NCBI RefSeq assembly: GCF_004570845.1
Contig: NZ_SPQZ01000004.1
Span: forward strand, 124,001 to 188,000
Direction of reading: 5' to 3'
Origin: Orlajensenia leifsoniae
GTDB lineage: Bacteria; Actinomycetota; Actinomycetes; Actinomycetales; Microbacteriaceae
Length of the DNA stretch: 64,000 nt
Below are positions 16,400-24,282 of the stretch, piece by piece. The first letter of the stretch is position 1; the number at the start of each line of letters is the position of its first letter. The notes beneath the pieces are model-generated. The model was not told the DNA's origin. It did no database searches and worked only from the letters and a program-made list of their open reading frames with translations. Position numbers and translations under genes: made by a program.

Positions 16400-18169
16400 C
16401 TACGGGCGGGTGTCGACGGATGCCGTCGATCCCGTGCGCGTTCCGACGGGGTGGGCCTCCCCGACGGCGGGCAGGCCGGCGGTCGCGGCGGCAGCCTCGA
16501 TGAGCGAGTCCTCGGCGTTCTCGATCTCGCGCTCGCGCTCGGTCTCGGCGTCGACGGCGGAGCCGCCCTTCTTCGCGAGGTCGATCGCGTTCATGGTGCC
16601 GAGCTTGTTGTTCGGCAGGAACGCGACGGCGATCAGGGTGATGATCGCGAGCGGCACAGCGAGAAGGAAGATCGATCCGACGGCGGAACCGTACGACGAC
16701 TCGACCAGCACGCGGATGGCGTCGGGCAGCTCGTCGACGTGGGGGATGACACCGCTGCCGAGGGTCTTCGCGGCCTCCAGCTGGTTCTCGGGGGAGAGAT
16801 CCGTGATGCCGTCCTTGATGCTGTCGGCGACCAGGGTGCCCATGATCGACCCGAGGATCGAGACGCCCATGGTGCCGCCGAGGCTGCGGAAGAAGGTCAC
16901 GGCGCTGGTGGCCACTCCGAGGTTCTTGACCTCGGTGGTGTTCTGCACGACGAGCGTGAGGTTCTGCATGACCATGCCGACGCCCGAGCCCAGGATGAAC
17001 ATCGAGACGCCCACGAACCAGAAGTTCGTGTCGTAGTGGATCGTGCTGAGAAGCGCGAGGCCGACGACGGCGAGGGACGAGCCCGTCACCATGATGGCCT
17101 TCCACTTGCCGGTGCGGCTGACGACGTTTCCGAAGAACGCCGAGGCCAGCAGGAGGCCGCCCATCATGGGGATGGTGAGCAGGCCCGACTGGGTCGGGGT
17201 CGCGCCGCGAGCCAGCTGCATGTACTGGCTGAGGAACACCGAGGTGCCGAACATGGCCACACCGATCGAGATGCTCGCGATGACGGAGAGCGTGAAGGTG
17301 CGGTTCTTGAACAGCTGGAGCGGGATGATCGGCTCCTTCACCTTGAACTCGGTGATGACGGCTGCGATCAGGAGCGCAGCTGCGCCGGCCACCATGGCGA
17401 AGGATGTCGCGGATGCCCACTCGAACTGCGAGCCGGCCAGGCTGACCCAGATGAGGAGGAGCGAGACGCCACCGGCGATGAAGATGGCACCGAGGTAGTC
17501 GATCCTGACGGCACGCTTGACGATCTTGGGCAGGTGCAGGGTCATCTGCAGCAGGATGATCGCGACGATGGCGATGGGCAGCGCGAGGAAGAAGTTCCAG
17601 CGCCATCCGAATGCGTCCGTCACGACACCGCCGAGCAGCGGGCCACCGACCATGCCGACGGCCATGACGCCGCCGAAGAGACCGGCGTACTTGCCGCGCT
17701 CACGCGGGCTGATGATGTCGGCCATGATGATCTGGCTGAGCGCTCCGAGGCCACCGGCGCCGAGGCCCTGCATGACACGGAAGACGATGAGCGTCGAGGT
17801 GTCCTGCGAGAAGCCGGCGAAGGCCGAGCCGAGCACGAAGATGATCAGAGCGATCTGGATGAGCAGCTTGCGACTGAACAGGTCGGCCAGCTTGCCCCAG
17901 ATGGGCGTCGAGACCGTGGTCGCGAGCAGGGTGGCGGTGACGACCCAGGTGAACGACGACTGGTCGCCCTTGAGGTCGGAGATGATGAGCGGCAGCGACG
18001 AGCTGACGACGGTCGACGCGAGGATCGACACGAACATGCCGAGGATGAGGCCGGAGAGGGCCTCGAGCACCTGGCGGTGCGACATGCCGTTCTCGGCGGT
18101 GGGGGACTGCGCGGATGATGCCGGTTCGACGGCGGATTCCGCTGCGCGGGTGCGCGATGAGCGTGACAC
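16400..18169 (-). CDS. MFS drug efflux transporter, DHA2 (EmrB/QacA) family
   Basis: A 589-residue transporter with about 14 hydrophobic segments. Motifs are LASTVVSSSLPLI in the first helix, WGKLADLFSRK (motif A) between helices 2 and 3, and FRVMQGLGAGGLGALSQI (motif B/C region). The hydrophilic C-terminal tail of about 70 residues is Glu/Ala-rich. It would export drugs or other hydrophobic compounds using the proton gradient. The GTG at 18169 is preferred: CAGGAGT lies five bases upstream, and an in-frame ATG at 18211 would place the coding start inside the operator. It heads an operon with two MarR genes. Confidence 0.92.
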   Translation of the reverse strand: MSRSSRTRAAESAVEPASSAQSPTAENGMSHRQVLEALSGLILGMFVSILASTVVSSSLPLIISDLKGDQSSFTWVVTATLLATTVSTPIWGKLADLFSRKLLIQIALIIFVLGSAFAGFSQDTSTLIVFRVMQGLGAGGLGALSQIIMADIISPRERGKYAGLFGGVMAVGMVGGPLLGGVVTDAFGWRWNFFLALPIAIVAIILLQMTLHLPKIVKRAVRIDYLGAIFIAGGVSLLLIWVSLAGSQFEWASATSFAMVAGAAALLIAAVITEFKVKEPIIPLQLFKNRTFTLSVIASISIGVAMFGTSVFLSQYMQLARGATPTQSGLLTIPMMGGLLLASAFFGNVVSRTGKWKAIMVTGSSLAVVGLALLSTIHYDTNFWFVGVSMFILGSGVGMVMQNLTLVVQNTTEVKNLGVATSAVTFFRSLGGTMGVSILGSIMGTLVADSIKDGITDLSPENQLEAAKTLGSGVIPHVDELPDAIRVLVESSYGSAVGSIFLLAVPLAIITLIAVAFLPNNKLGTMNAIDLAKKGGSAVDAETEREREIENAEDSLIEAAAATAGLPAVGEAHPVGTRTGSTASVDTRP

Positions 18170-18187
18170 GAGGACTCCTGAATTTGA

Positions 18188-18246
18188 TTGACTGCGGTCA
18201 ACTATAACCATCTAGATGACTTTGGTCAACTATTGCTCTCGGTCAA
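18188..18246 (-). promoter_or_regulatory. Triple MarR-type operator (TTGAC-N4-GTCAA)
   Basis: Three related palindromes lie just upstream of the efflux transporter: TTGAC-TGCG-GTCAA (18188-18201), ATGAC-TTTG-GTCAA (18216-18229) and TTGCT-CTCG-GTCAA (18233-18246). Each is followed by CTAT, so GGTCAACTAT occurs three times. The first is perfect and the others are progressively weaker. This form is typical of MarR operators, and two MarR genes are in the same operon. Confidence 0.75.
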
Positions 18247-18255
18247 CTATTCCCC

Positions 18256-18348
18256 GCCCGCTCGCTGAGGCCCGGACGAAGTCCGCGGCCGAAGCGCCGC
18301 TCGGTGCGCTTCAGGCGGTCGCTTCGCTCGGCCTTCAGCGAGCGGGCG
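18256..18348. repeat. MITE-like element with ~18-bp terminal inverted repeats
   Basis: The left end 18256-18273 (CGCCCGCTCGCTGAGGCC) is the reverse complement of the right end 18330-18348, apart from one extra base. The interior shares more than 30 nearly identical bases with 10508-10546. It lies between the efflux operator and the rplJ leader. No transposase is encoded. Confidence 0.7.
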
Positions 18349-18503
18349 GACCTCGATTTCACTTTGCCCACGGCATCAGTTACTGTGTACGAAGCCAAAG
18401 ACCGCCGGTTATCGGTGTGCGTAGAGATACGGATGCTGATCGAAGGCTTGCGAAAGCAAGAGCCTGCGCAGGTGTATCGAACTTTTTCGGGTTTCCCGTT
18501 CTC

Positions 18504-18539
18504 AAAGCTCCGTGCGCCAAGCGCCGGAGCTTTTCTTAT
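18504..18539 (+). terminator. Attenuator-type terminator in the rplJ leader
   Basis: AAAGCTCCG (18504-18512) pairs with CGGAGCTTT (18525-18533), with an inner GCGC/GCGC pairing, and is followed by TTTTCTTATTT. This is a Rho-independent terminator about 75 bases before rplJ and in the same direction. Its place in the leader suggests attenuation, consistent with L10-(L7/L12)4 autoregulation known for rplJL leaders. The leader spans about 18380-18612. A competing antiterminator was not modelled. Confidence 0.75.
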
Positions 18540-18612
18540 TTCTAGCCAGGTGGCAGGTCGAGGCGCACACCGCTCCCGTGGTGTGCGACGAAAGACATCA
18601 GAGGAGTACGCC

Positions 18613-19128
18613 ATGGCGAACAAGGAAGCCACGGTCGCCGAGCTCACGGAAGCATTCCAGAGCTCGACCGCCGTTCTGCTGACCGAGTACCGCGGCCTCA
18701 CTGTTGCGAAGCTCAAGGAGCTGCGCACCAACATCCGTGAGGACGCCACGTACGCCGTGGTGAAGAACACGCTCACCAAGATCGCGGCGAACAACGCCGG
18801 CATCACGTCGTTCGACGACGAGCTCGCCGGTCCGTCCGCTATCGCATTCGTGCACGGCGACCCCGTCGCTGTCGCGAAGGCGCTGCGTGCCTTCACCAAG
18901 GCAAACCCTCTCCTCGTGGTCAAGGGCGGCTATTTCGATGGCAAGCCGCTGACCGCTGAAGAGGTGGGCAAGCTCGCCGACCTCGAGTCCCGTGAGGTGC
19001 TGCTTGCGAAGCTCGCAGGCGCCTTCAAGGCCTCGCTGTTCGGTGCCGCATATCTGTTCAACGCCCCGCTGTCGAAGGCCGTTCGCACGGTCGACGCGCT
19101 GCGTGAGAAGCAGGAGTCCGCTGCGTAG
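18613..19128 (+). CDS. rplJ: 50S ribosomal protein L10
   Basis: A 171-residue L10 (uL10). The N-terminal domain ([20 protein letters not shown], then [15 protein letters not shown] and YAVVKNTL) binds 23S rRNA in the GTPase-associated centre. The C-terminal helix (LREKQESAA) anchors L7/L12 dimers. AGAGGAG lies upstream of the ATG. An in-frame extension to 18304 is open but crosses the leader hairpin and is not coding. rplL follows after 47 bases. The leader has a terminator hairpin, so expression is probably autoregulated by the L10-L7/L12 complex. rplK/rplA are not adjacent here. Confidence 0.98.
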   Translation: MANKEATVAELTEAFQSSTAVLLTEYRGLTVAKLKELRTNIREDATYAVVKNTLTKIAANNAGITSFDDELAGPSAIAFVHGDPVAVAKALRAFTKANPLLVVKGGYFDGKPLTAEEVGKLADLESREVLLAKLAGAFKASLFGAAYLFNAPLSKAVRTVDALREKQESAA

Positions 19129-19175
19129 GTCTTCCTACGACGCGGTGAGTTACTAAGAAACCAAGGAGAAATATC

Positions 19176-19559
19176 ATGGCAAAGCTGTCAACTGAAGAGC
19201 TGCTCGAGCAGTTCAAGGGCCTCACCCTCATCGAGCTCTCCGAGTTCGTCAAGGCATTCGAGGAGACCTTCGAGGTCACCGCCGCTGCTCCGGTCGCTGC
19301 CGCTGCCGCTGCCGGCCCCGCCGCCGCTGCTGAAGAGGTCGAGGAGAAGGACTCCTTCGACGTCGTCCTCGAGGCTGCTGGTGAGAAGAAGATCCAGGTC
19401 ATCAAGGTCGTCCGCGAGCTCACCTCGCTCGGCCTCGGCGAGGCCAAGGCTGTCGTCGATGGCGCCCCCAAGGCTGTCATCGAGGGCGCGAACAAGGAGA
19501 CCGCCGAGAAGGCCAAGGCTGCTCTCGAAGAGGCCGGCGCCACCGTCACCCTCAAGTAA
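19176..19559 (+). CDS. rplL: 50S ribosomal protein L7/L12
   Basis: A 127-residue protein with the standard layout. An N-terminal dimerisation domain ([27 protein letters not shown]) is followed by an Ala/Pro/Glu hinge, then the C-terminal factor-binding domain ([26 protein letters not shown]). It forms the flexible stalk that recruits EF-Tu and EF-G. AAGGAGAA precedes the ATG. It is cotranscribed with rplJ and followed by a strong terminator at 19629-19668. Confidence 0.98.
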   Translation: MAKLSTEELLEQFKGLTLIELSEFVKAFEETFEVTAAAPVAAAAAAGPAAAAEEVEEKDSFDVVLEAAGEKKIQVIKVVRELTSLGLGEAKAVVDGAPKAVIEGANKETAEKAKAALEEAGATVTLK

Positions 19560-19628
19560 TCCGGGCCCCTCGGGGCTTCGCATTGCTGTGACTTCGGTCG
19601 TTCGTCCCTGACGGACTCGAATCACCGG

Positions 19629-19668
19629 ATGCCCCTTCACCACCTCTCCGGAGGCGGTGGAGGGGCAT
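19629..19668 (+). terminator. Terminator after rplL
   Basis: Arms 19629-19646 and 19651-19668 pair over 18 bp with two G-U pairs around a TCCG loop, followed by TCGTCGTT. This very stable hairpin ends the rplJL transcript before the MarR gene promoter. Confidence 0.8.
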
Positions 19669-19704
19669 TCGTCGTTAACGGATCCGCTCGGACGATCGCA
19701 AAAG

Positions 19705-19743
19705 ATAGCCCGGCTATGAATATGCATAGCTGTGCTATATAAT
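19705..19743 (+). promoter_or_regulatory. Double ATAGC-N3-GCTAT operator overlapping a leaderless promoter
   Basis: Two perfect palindromes, ATAGC-CCG-GCTAT (19705-19717) and ATAGC-TGT-GCTAT (19726-19738), have centres 21 bp apart, which is two helical turns. The second overlaps a consensus -10 box TATAAT (19738-19743). The start codon ATG follows at 19751, so the expected transcription start is at or next to the ATG. The sites are likely bound by the MarR protein encoded right after. Confidence 0.8.
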
Positions 19744-19750
19744 TGACTCC

Positions 19751-20269
19751 ATGCCAGAAACCGTCGTTCTCGACGCCACGCGCGCCACCACCATCAGCCA
19801 GATCCTCGTCGAGGTCGTCAGCGCCTCGAACCGCCTCACCCGCGTCGCCGCCCGCCGAACGGGCAACACCGAGTCACCCGCCCTGCTCCGCACCCTCAGC
19901 ACCCTCATCGCATCGGGTCCGATGCGCATCGGCGAGCTCGCCGTCGAGAGCCGGGTCGCCCAGCCCACCATGACCAAGCTCGTGCGCACCCTCGGTGAGC
20001 GCGAGTGGGTGCGCCGCATCGCCGACACCGCCGACGCCCGCGCCTGGCAGATCGCGGTCACGAAGAAGGGCGAACGCGCCCTCGAGGAGTGGCGCGAGAG
20101 CATGGGGGCGGCACTGCTCCCCGTCTTCGCCGACCTGAGCGACGAGGAGGCCGACGTGCTCGCCCGCGCCGCCGCCATCCTGCACGCCCGCATCGCCGGC
20201 GAGATCGGCTCTGCGGCATCCGTCACCGGCCCGGCGTCCAGCGTCGTCGAGGAGGGCGCCGCACGATGA
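19751..20269 (+). CDS. MarR-family transcriptional regulator
   Basis: A 172-residue winged-helix protein. The core is ALLRTLSTLIASGPMRIGELAVESRVAQPTMTKLVRTLGEREWVRRIADTADARAWQIAVTKKG, that is the MarR HTH plus wing. The dimerisation helices follow in the last 60 residues. No Shine-Dalgarno precedes the ATG, and a perfect -10 box ends eight bases before it, so the mRNA is probably leaderless. The stop overlaps the start of the MFS gene by ATGA. It most likely represses itself and the transporter through the two palindromes in its promoter. Confidence 0.9.
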   Translation: MPETVVLDATRATTISQILVEVVSASNRLTRVAARRTGNTESPALLRTLSTLIASGPMRIGELAVESRVAQPTMTKLVRTLGEREWVRRIADTADARAWQIAVTKKGERALEEWRESMGAALLPVFADLSDEEADVLARAAAILHARIAGEIGSAASVTGPASSVVEEGAAR

Positions 20270-21519
20270 GCCACGGAAGCACGAGCGGCAGTTCCATCCT
20301 CAAGCAGCCGAAGGCCGTGTGGGCCGTCGCCTTCGCCTGCGTCGTCGCCTTCATGGGCATCGGCCTGGTCGACCCCATCCTGCCGGCCATCGCGGCCGAC
20401 CTGCAGGCCACCCCCACCGAGACCGAGTTCCTGTTCACCAGCTACCTGGTGATCACCGGAATCGCGATGTTCTTCACCAGCTGGGTCTCGAGCCGCATCG
20501 GCGCCAAGAAGACCCTGCTCATCGGCCTCGCCGTGATCGTGGTCTTCGCCGCCGCCGCCGGCCTCTCGGGCGACGTCGAGTCGATCATCGGCTTCCGCGC
20601 CGGCTGGGGACTCGGCAACGCACTGTTCATCTCCACCGCCCTCGCGACCATCGTCGGAGCGGCATCCGGTGGCACGTCGTCGGCCATCATCCTGTACGAG
20701 GCAGCCCTCGGACTCGGCCTGGCCATCGGACCCCTCGTCGGTGGAGTCCTCGGCAGCTGGAGTTGGCGCGGCCCGTTCTTCGGCACCGCCGTGCTCATGG
20801 CCGTCGGGTTCATCGCCATCTCGACTCTGCTGCGCTCGTCTGCGGGCGACGAGAAGCCCGTGCCCACGGCGTTGTCCGCGCCGTTCCGCGCCCTCGGCAG
20901 GCCGGCGCTCGCGATCCTCGCCGCCACGGCCGTGTTCTACAACTTCGGCTTCTTCGTGCTGCTGGCCTACACCCCGTTCGCCCTCGTGCCGCTCGGCGTC
21001 TCGAGCGCCATCTCGCTCGGCTTCGTGTTCTTCGGCTGGGGAGTGGCGGTGGCCGTGTCCTCGGTCTGGCTCGCTCCGATGCTGACGGCACGGATGCGGC
21101 GCACCCGCGTGATCTGGACGATCCTGCCCCTGCTCGCTCTCGACCTGGTCGCGATCGCCCTGCTCATCCACTCCGTCGTCGGCATCGTCGTGTTCGTCGT
21201 CGTCGGCGGCCTGCTGCTCGGCATCATGAACACGGTGCTCACCGAGAGCGTGATGGAGGCCACCGACCTGCCCCGCTCGGTGGCATCGAGCGCCTACTCG
21301 GGCGTGCGCTTCCTCGGCGGTGCCGTCGCACCTCCCGTCGCTTCGCTGCTGGCCGCGAACATCTCCGAGCCGGCTCCCTTCATCGCCGGTGCCATCGCCT
21401 TCGTCGTGGCGACGCTCATCGTGATCGCCGGACGCAAGGCCCTCGCGACCTCGGACGGCATGGCCGAGCTCGACGAGGCCGAGCAGGCCGAGGCCGTGCT
21501 CGTGGGCGACGCGGCGTAG
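20266..21519 (+). CDS. MFS transporter
   Basis: A 417-residue major facilitator with 12 hydrophobic segments. The first helix carries GLVDPILPAIAADL and the helix 2-3 loop SSRIGAKKTLLIG is motif A. GFRAGWGLGNALFI in helix 4 and AIGPLVGGVLGSWSWRGPFF (motif C) in helix 5 mark it as a drug-proton antiporter with 12 helices (DHA1-like). The C-terminus is short and acidic. It is translationally coupled to the MarR gene upstream, which suggests ligand-induced efflux. It converges with the LacI gene, whose stop is ten bases away. Confidence 0.9.
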   Translation: MSHGSTSGSSILKQPKAVWAVAFACVVAFMGIGLVDPILPAIAADLQATPTETEFLFTSYLVITGIAMFFTSWVSSRIGAKKTLLIGLAVIVVFAAAAGLSGDVESIIGFRAGWGLGNALFISTALATIVGAASGGTSSAIILYEAALGLGLAIGPLVGGVLGSWSWRGPFFGTAVLMAVGFIAISTLLRSSAGDEKPVPTALSAPFRALGRPALAILAATAVFYNFGFFVLLAYTPFALVPLGVSSAISLGFVFFGWGVAVAVSSVWLAPMLTARMRRTRVIWTILPLLALDLVAIALLIHSVVGIVVFVVVGGLLLGIMNTVLTESVMEATDLPRSVASSAYSGVRFLGGAVAPPVASLLAANISEPAPFIAGAIAFVVATLIVIAGRKALATSDGMAELDEAEQAEAVLVGDAA

Positions 21520-21529
21520 ACGCGCGCTC

Positions 21530-22573
21530 TCAGCGGCCCCCGACGGGCACGGGCACGGGCACGGGCGCCGCGGCCGTCGTCGAGGAGCGCACGACGAGCC
21601 GTGACGGCAGGATGGTCTCGCCGCCGCCCTGCTCCGCGGCATCCGTCTCGAGCAGTCTGAGAACGGATGCCACGGCCAGGCGTCCCTGTTCCCGCGGGGC
21701 CTGCACCACGGTGGTCAGGCCGAACATCGCGGCGTACTCGTGGTCGTCGATGCCCGTGATCGAGAGGTCGCGCGGCACCTCGACCCCGAGGCGCTGCGCG
21801 GCCAGGATTGTACCGAACGCCACCTCGTCGCAGGCGGCGAAGATGGCCGTCGGGCGGTGGCGGGGATCTCCCAGCACCTGCAGCGCCACGGCGTAGCCGC
21901 CGGGCATGCTGAGCTCGGTCGGCCAGAACGAGTCCGTGGTCGGCAGCCCGGCCGCCTCCATGGCGAGCTCGAAGCCGCGCAGCCGCTTGCCGTGCACCGA
22001 GAAGTCCATCTGCTGGGCCTGGTTTCCACCGATGTGCGCGATGCGGGTGTGCCCGAGGCTGAGCAGGTGCTCGGTCGCCAGCCTCGACGCCGCCACGTCG
22101 TCGATGGCGATGGTGTTGGCGTGGGGGATCGGCCCGCCGATGCCGACCACCGGCTTGCCCGTGCGCTGCAGACGCTCGACCTCGTCGACCGACAGCTCGA
22201 CGCCGACGGCGATGACGGCGTCGACCCGCTTCCTGGCGAGGAAGAACTCGAAGATCTGGCTGCGTTGGGCGACCTCGCTGGTCACGTTGTAGAGCGTGAG
22301 GTCGTACCCGGCGGCGAGCAGCTCGCGCTCGATGCCCTCCAGCACCTCGCCGAAGAACCAGCGGTTGACGAAGGGGATGATCACGCCGATGTTCTTCGTG
22401 CGCCCCGTCACGAGGCTCGCGGCGTTGGGGGAGGCGATGTAGCCGAGCTCGGATGCAGCCCCCTGCACGCGCAGGCGGGTGTCGTCGGCGACGTACCCCC
22501 GGCCGCTGAGGGCGCGCGACGCCGTGGCCTTCGAGACCCCGGCCAGGCGTGCCACATCGGCGATGGCGCTCAT
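21530..22573 (-). CDS. LacI-family transcriptional regulator
   Basis: A 347-residue regulator. The HTH is IADVARLAGVSKATASRALSGRGYVADDTRLRV with the hinge helix NAASLVTGRTKNIGVIIP; the rest is a periplasmic-binding-like sensor domain. The ATG at 22573 is chosen because GAGGAAGTGAGG precedes it; an in-frame start eight codons earlier has none. The C-terminus ends in a Pro-Val run coded by a (GGGCAC) triplicate. It is divergent from the alpha-glucoside-type ABC operon at 22842. The palindrome GGAACCGGTTCC at that promoter, and the weaker GGAACCGATCTC before its own gene, are the likely operators. Confidence 0.92.
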   Translation of the reverse strand: MSAIADVARLAGVSKATASRALSGRGYVADDTRLRVQGAASELGYIASPNAASLVTGRTKNIGVIIPFVNRWFFGEVLEGIERELLAAGYDLTLYNVTSEVAQRSQIFEFFLARKRVDAVIAVGVELSVDEVERLQRTGKPVVGIGGPIPHANTIAIDDVAASRLATEHLLSLGHTRIAHIGGNQAQQMDFSVHGKRLRGFELAMEAAGLPTTDSFWPTELSMPGGYAVALQVLGDPRHRPTAIFAACDEVAFGTILAAQRLGVEVPRDLSITGIDDHEYAAMFGLTTVVQAPREQGRLAVASVLRLLETDAAEQGGGETILPSRLVVRSSTTAAAPVPVPVPVGGR

Positions 22574-22752
22574 ATGCCTCACTTCCTCGGTCGGCATGAC
22601 TGGAGCCGATCATAGCGCCGAGGGCTCTTTTGTGGAACCGATCTCACGTGCTTTTCCCGCGCAGTTCGATGCAAAGGAACAGCGCGTGCAAACGCTCTCT
22701 CGCCCATTTCGCGCGCATCGGGCGAAGGTGACCGATTCGTGATGCCACCACC

Positions 22753-22801
22753 TTGTGTCCCGGGCGGGCGAGGCACTACCGTGGCGTCTGGAACCGGTTC
22801 C
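22753..22801 (+). promoter_or_regulatory. Promoter and LacI operator of the alpha-glucoside ABC operon
   Basis: A -35-like TTGTGT (22753-22758) and -10-like TACCGT (22777-22782) are 18 bp apart. A perfect 12-bp palindrome GGAACCGGTTCC (22790-22801) with a central CpG lies at the expected transcription start, as LacI-family operators often do. A degenerate copy, GGAACCGATCTC (22633-22644), lies before the divergent regulator gene. Confidence 0.7.
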
Positions 22802-22841
22802 CCAGTTCTCCCTGCACACATACTCAATGAGGAGATGAGAA

Positions 22842-24188
22842 ATGAGACTCACGCGGCAACGCCGTCTGTTGATTCCCATGGCCGCAGCAGCCGTCGTCGG
22901 ACTGGCTCTCACCGGATGTACCGGTGACGAAGCCGCCGGCAACAAGGCCGACACCGATTGCGCCCCCTACGAGAGCTACGGAAGTTTCGATTCCGGCACC
23001 GAGGTCAGCGTCTACGGCACGATCAGCGACACCGAAGCAGATCTGTTGAACGAGTCGTGGAAGGACTTCGAGACCTGCACCGGCATCGATGTGAAGTACG
23101 AGCCGAGCAAGGAATTCGAGACGCAGATCAACGTTCGCGCCCAGGGTGGAAACCCGCCCGACATCGCGATCTTCCCCCAGCCCGGCCTGTTCGCGGCCCA
23201 GGTCGATGGCGGGTACATCAAGAAGCCCTCTCAGGCCGTCGTGGACAACGCGACGAAGTTCTGGTCCGAGGACTGGCAGAAGTACGGCACCGTCAACGAC
23301 GAGATCTGGGGTGCTCCGCTCATGGCGAGCGTCAAGGGCTACGTCTGGTACTCGCCGGCGACCTTCGAGGAGAACGGCTGGGAGGTGCCGACCACGCTCG
23401 ACGAGCTGGCGACGCTGACCGCCGACATCCAGAAGTCGGGCGCCGTCGACAAGCCCTGGTGCGTCGGCTTCGCATCGGGCGACGCGACCGGATGGCCGGG
23501 CACCGACTGGGTGGAGGACTTCGTGCTCCGCGAGCAGGGTCCCGACGTCTACGACCAGTGGGTCACGAACGAAGTGAAGTTCACCGACCCGAAGATCCAG
23601 GGCGCATTCGACTCCGTGGGTGACTACATCCGCAACCCCGACTACGTGAACGGCGGTCTCGGTGGAGTCGACTCCATCGCGACGACGGAGTTCGGCGACG
23701 CGGGCCTCCCCATCCTCGACGGCACCTGCGCGCTGCACCACCAGGCGACGTTCTACGAGGGCTTCTGGCCCGAGGGCACGACTGTCGCTGAAGACGGCGA
23801 CGTCTGGGCCTTCCTGCTCCCGGGCACCGAGGCCGGCGCCAGCGCCGTCACCGGTGGTGGCGAGATCGTGGGCAAGTACCGCGACGCCGACGAGGTCGAC
23901 GCTCTGCAGACGTACCTCTCGACCGACACGTGGGCCAACAACCGCGTGAAGCTCGGCGGCGTCATCAGCGCCAACAACGGCCTCGACCCCGAGAACGCCT
24001 CGAGTGAACTGCTCAAGACGGCCGTCGCCACGCTGCAGGACCCGAACACCACGTTCCGCTTCGACGCATCCGACCTCATGCCGGGTGCCGTGGGAGCCGG
24101 GTCGTTCTGGAAGGGCATGGTCGACTGGATCGGTGGCAAGTCCACCGCTGACACGACCACGTTCATCCAGGACAGCTGGCCGCAGTAG
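22842..24188 (+). CDS. ABC transporter substrate-binding lipoprotein, alpha-glucoside (AglE-like) type
   Basis: A 448-residue binding protein. The signal ends in LALTGC with Cys26 as the lipidation site. The mature part is a cluster-B binding protein with VSVYGTISDTEADLLNESWKDFETCTGIDVKYEPSKEFETQI, a region typical of AglE/ThuE-type alpha-glucoside receptors, and later PDIAIFPQPG and GAPLMASVKGYVWYSP. It would capture an alpha-glucoside such as trehalose, maltose or sucrose. Several Cys residues occur in the mature protein. It is the first gene of an operon under a LacI operator and is separated from the permeases by a perfect 16-bp hairpin. Confidence 0.9.
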   Translation: MRLTRQRRLLIPMAAAAVVGLALTGCTGDEAAGNKADTDCAPYESYGSFDSGTEVSVYGTISDTEADLLNESWKDFETCTGIDVKYEPSKEFETQINVRAQGGNPPDIAIFPQPGLFAAQVDGGYIKKPSQAVVDNATKFWSEDWQKYGTVNDEIWGAPLMASVKGYVWYSPATFEENGWEVPTTLDELATLTADIQKSGAVDKPWCVGFASGDATGWPGTDWVEDFVLREQGPDVYDQWVTNEVKFTDPKIQGAFDSVGDYIRNPDYVNGGLGGVDSIATTEFGDAGLPILDGTCALHHQATFYEGFWPEGTTVAEDGDVWAFLLPGTEAGASAVTGGGEIVGKYRDADEVDALQTYLSTDTWANNRVKLGGVISANNGLDPENASSELLKTAVATLQDPNTTFRFDASDLMPGAVGAGSFWKGMVDWIGGKSTADTTTFIQDSWPQ

Positions 24189-24222
24189 TCCTCCGGACTC
24201 CTGCTGCAATAACATCTGATCC

Positions 24223-24258
24223 AGTGGGGCCGCGCGGGCAGCCGCGCGGCCCCACTGC
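24223..24258 (+). terminator. Perfect 16-bp intra-operon hairpin
   Basis: CAGTGGGGCCGCGCGG (24223-24238) pairs perfectly with 24243-24258 around a GCAG loop. There is no U-tract. It lies between the binding-protein gene and the permease genes of one operon. It likely stabilises the upstream message or attenuates read-through, to keep the binding protein in excess over the membrane parts. Confidence 0.7.
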
Positions 24259-24282
24259 AACCTCAACGTGGAGGAGACCCGA

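Noticed and set aside
16094-18118. A 674-codon + strand frame opposite the DHA2 transporter
   Set aside because: Antisense shadow of the transporter; highly repetitive charged composition and no domain.
18304-18612. In-frame N-terminal extension of L10
   Set aside because: It would run through the repeat element and the leader terminator; L10 begins at [11 protein letters not shown] with a good Shine-Dalgarno.
21544-21567. Hexamer GGGCAC/CGGGCA repeats at the MFS-LacI junction as a regulatory array
   Set aside because: They code for the Pro-Val run at the end of the LacI protein and are better explained as codon repeats.
19735-21642. A 635-codon - strand frame opposite the MarR-MFS genes
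   Set aside because: Antisense shadow caused by third-position GC; no domain or ribosome-binding site.
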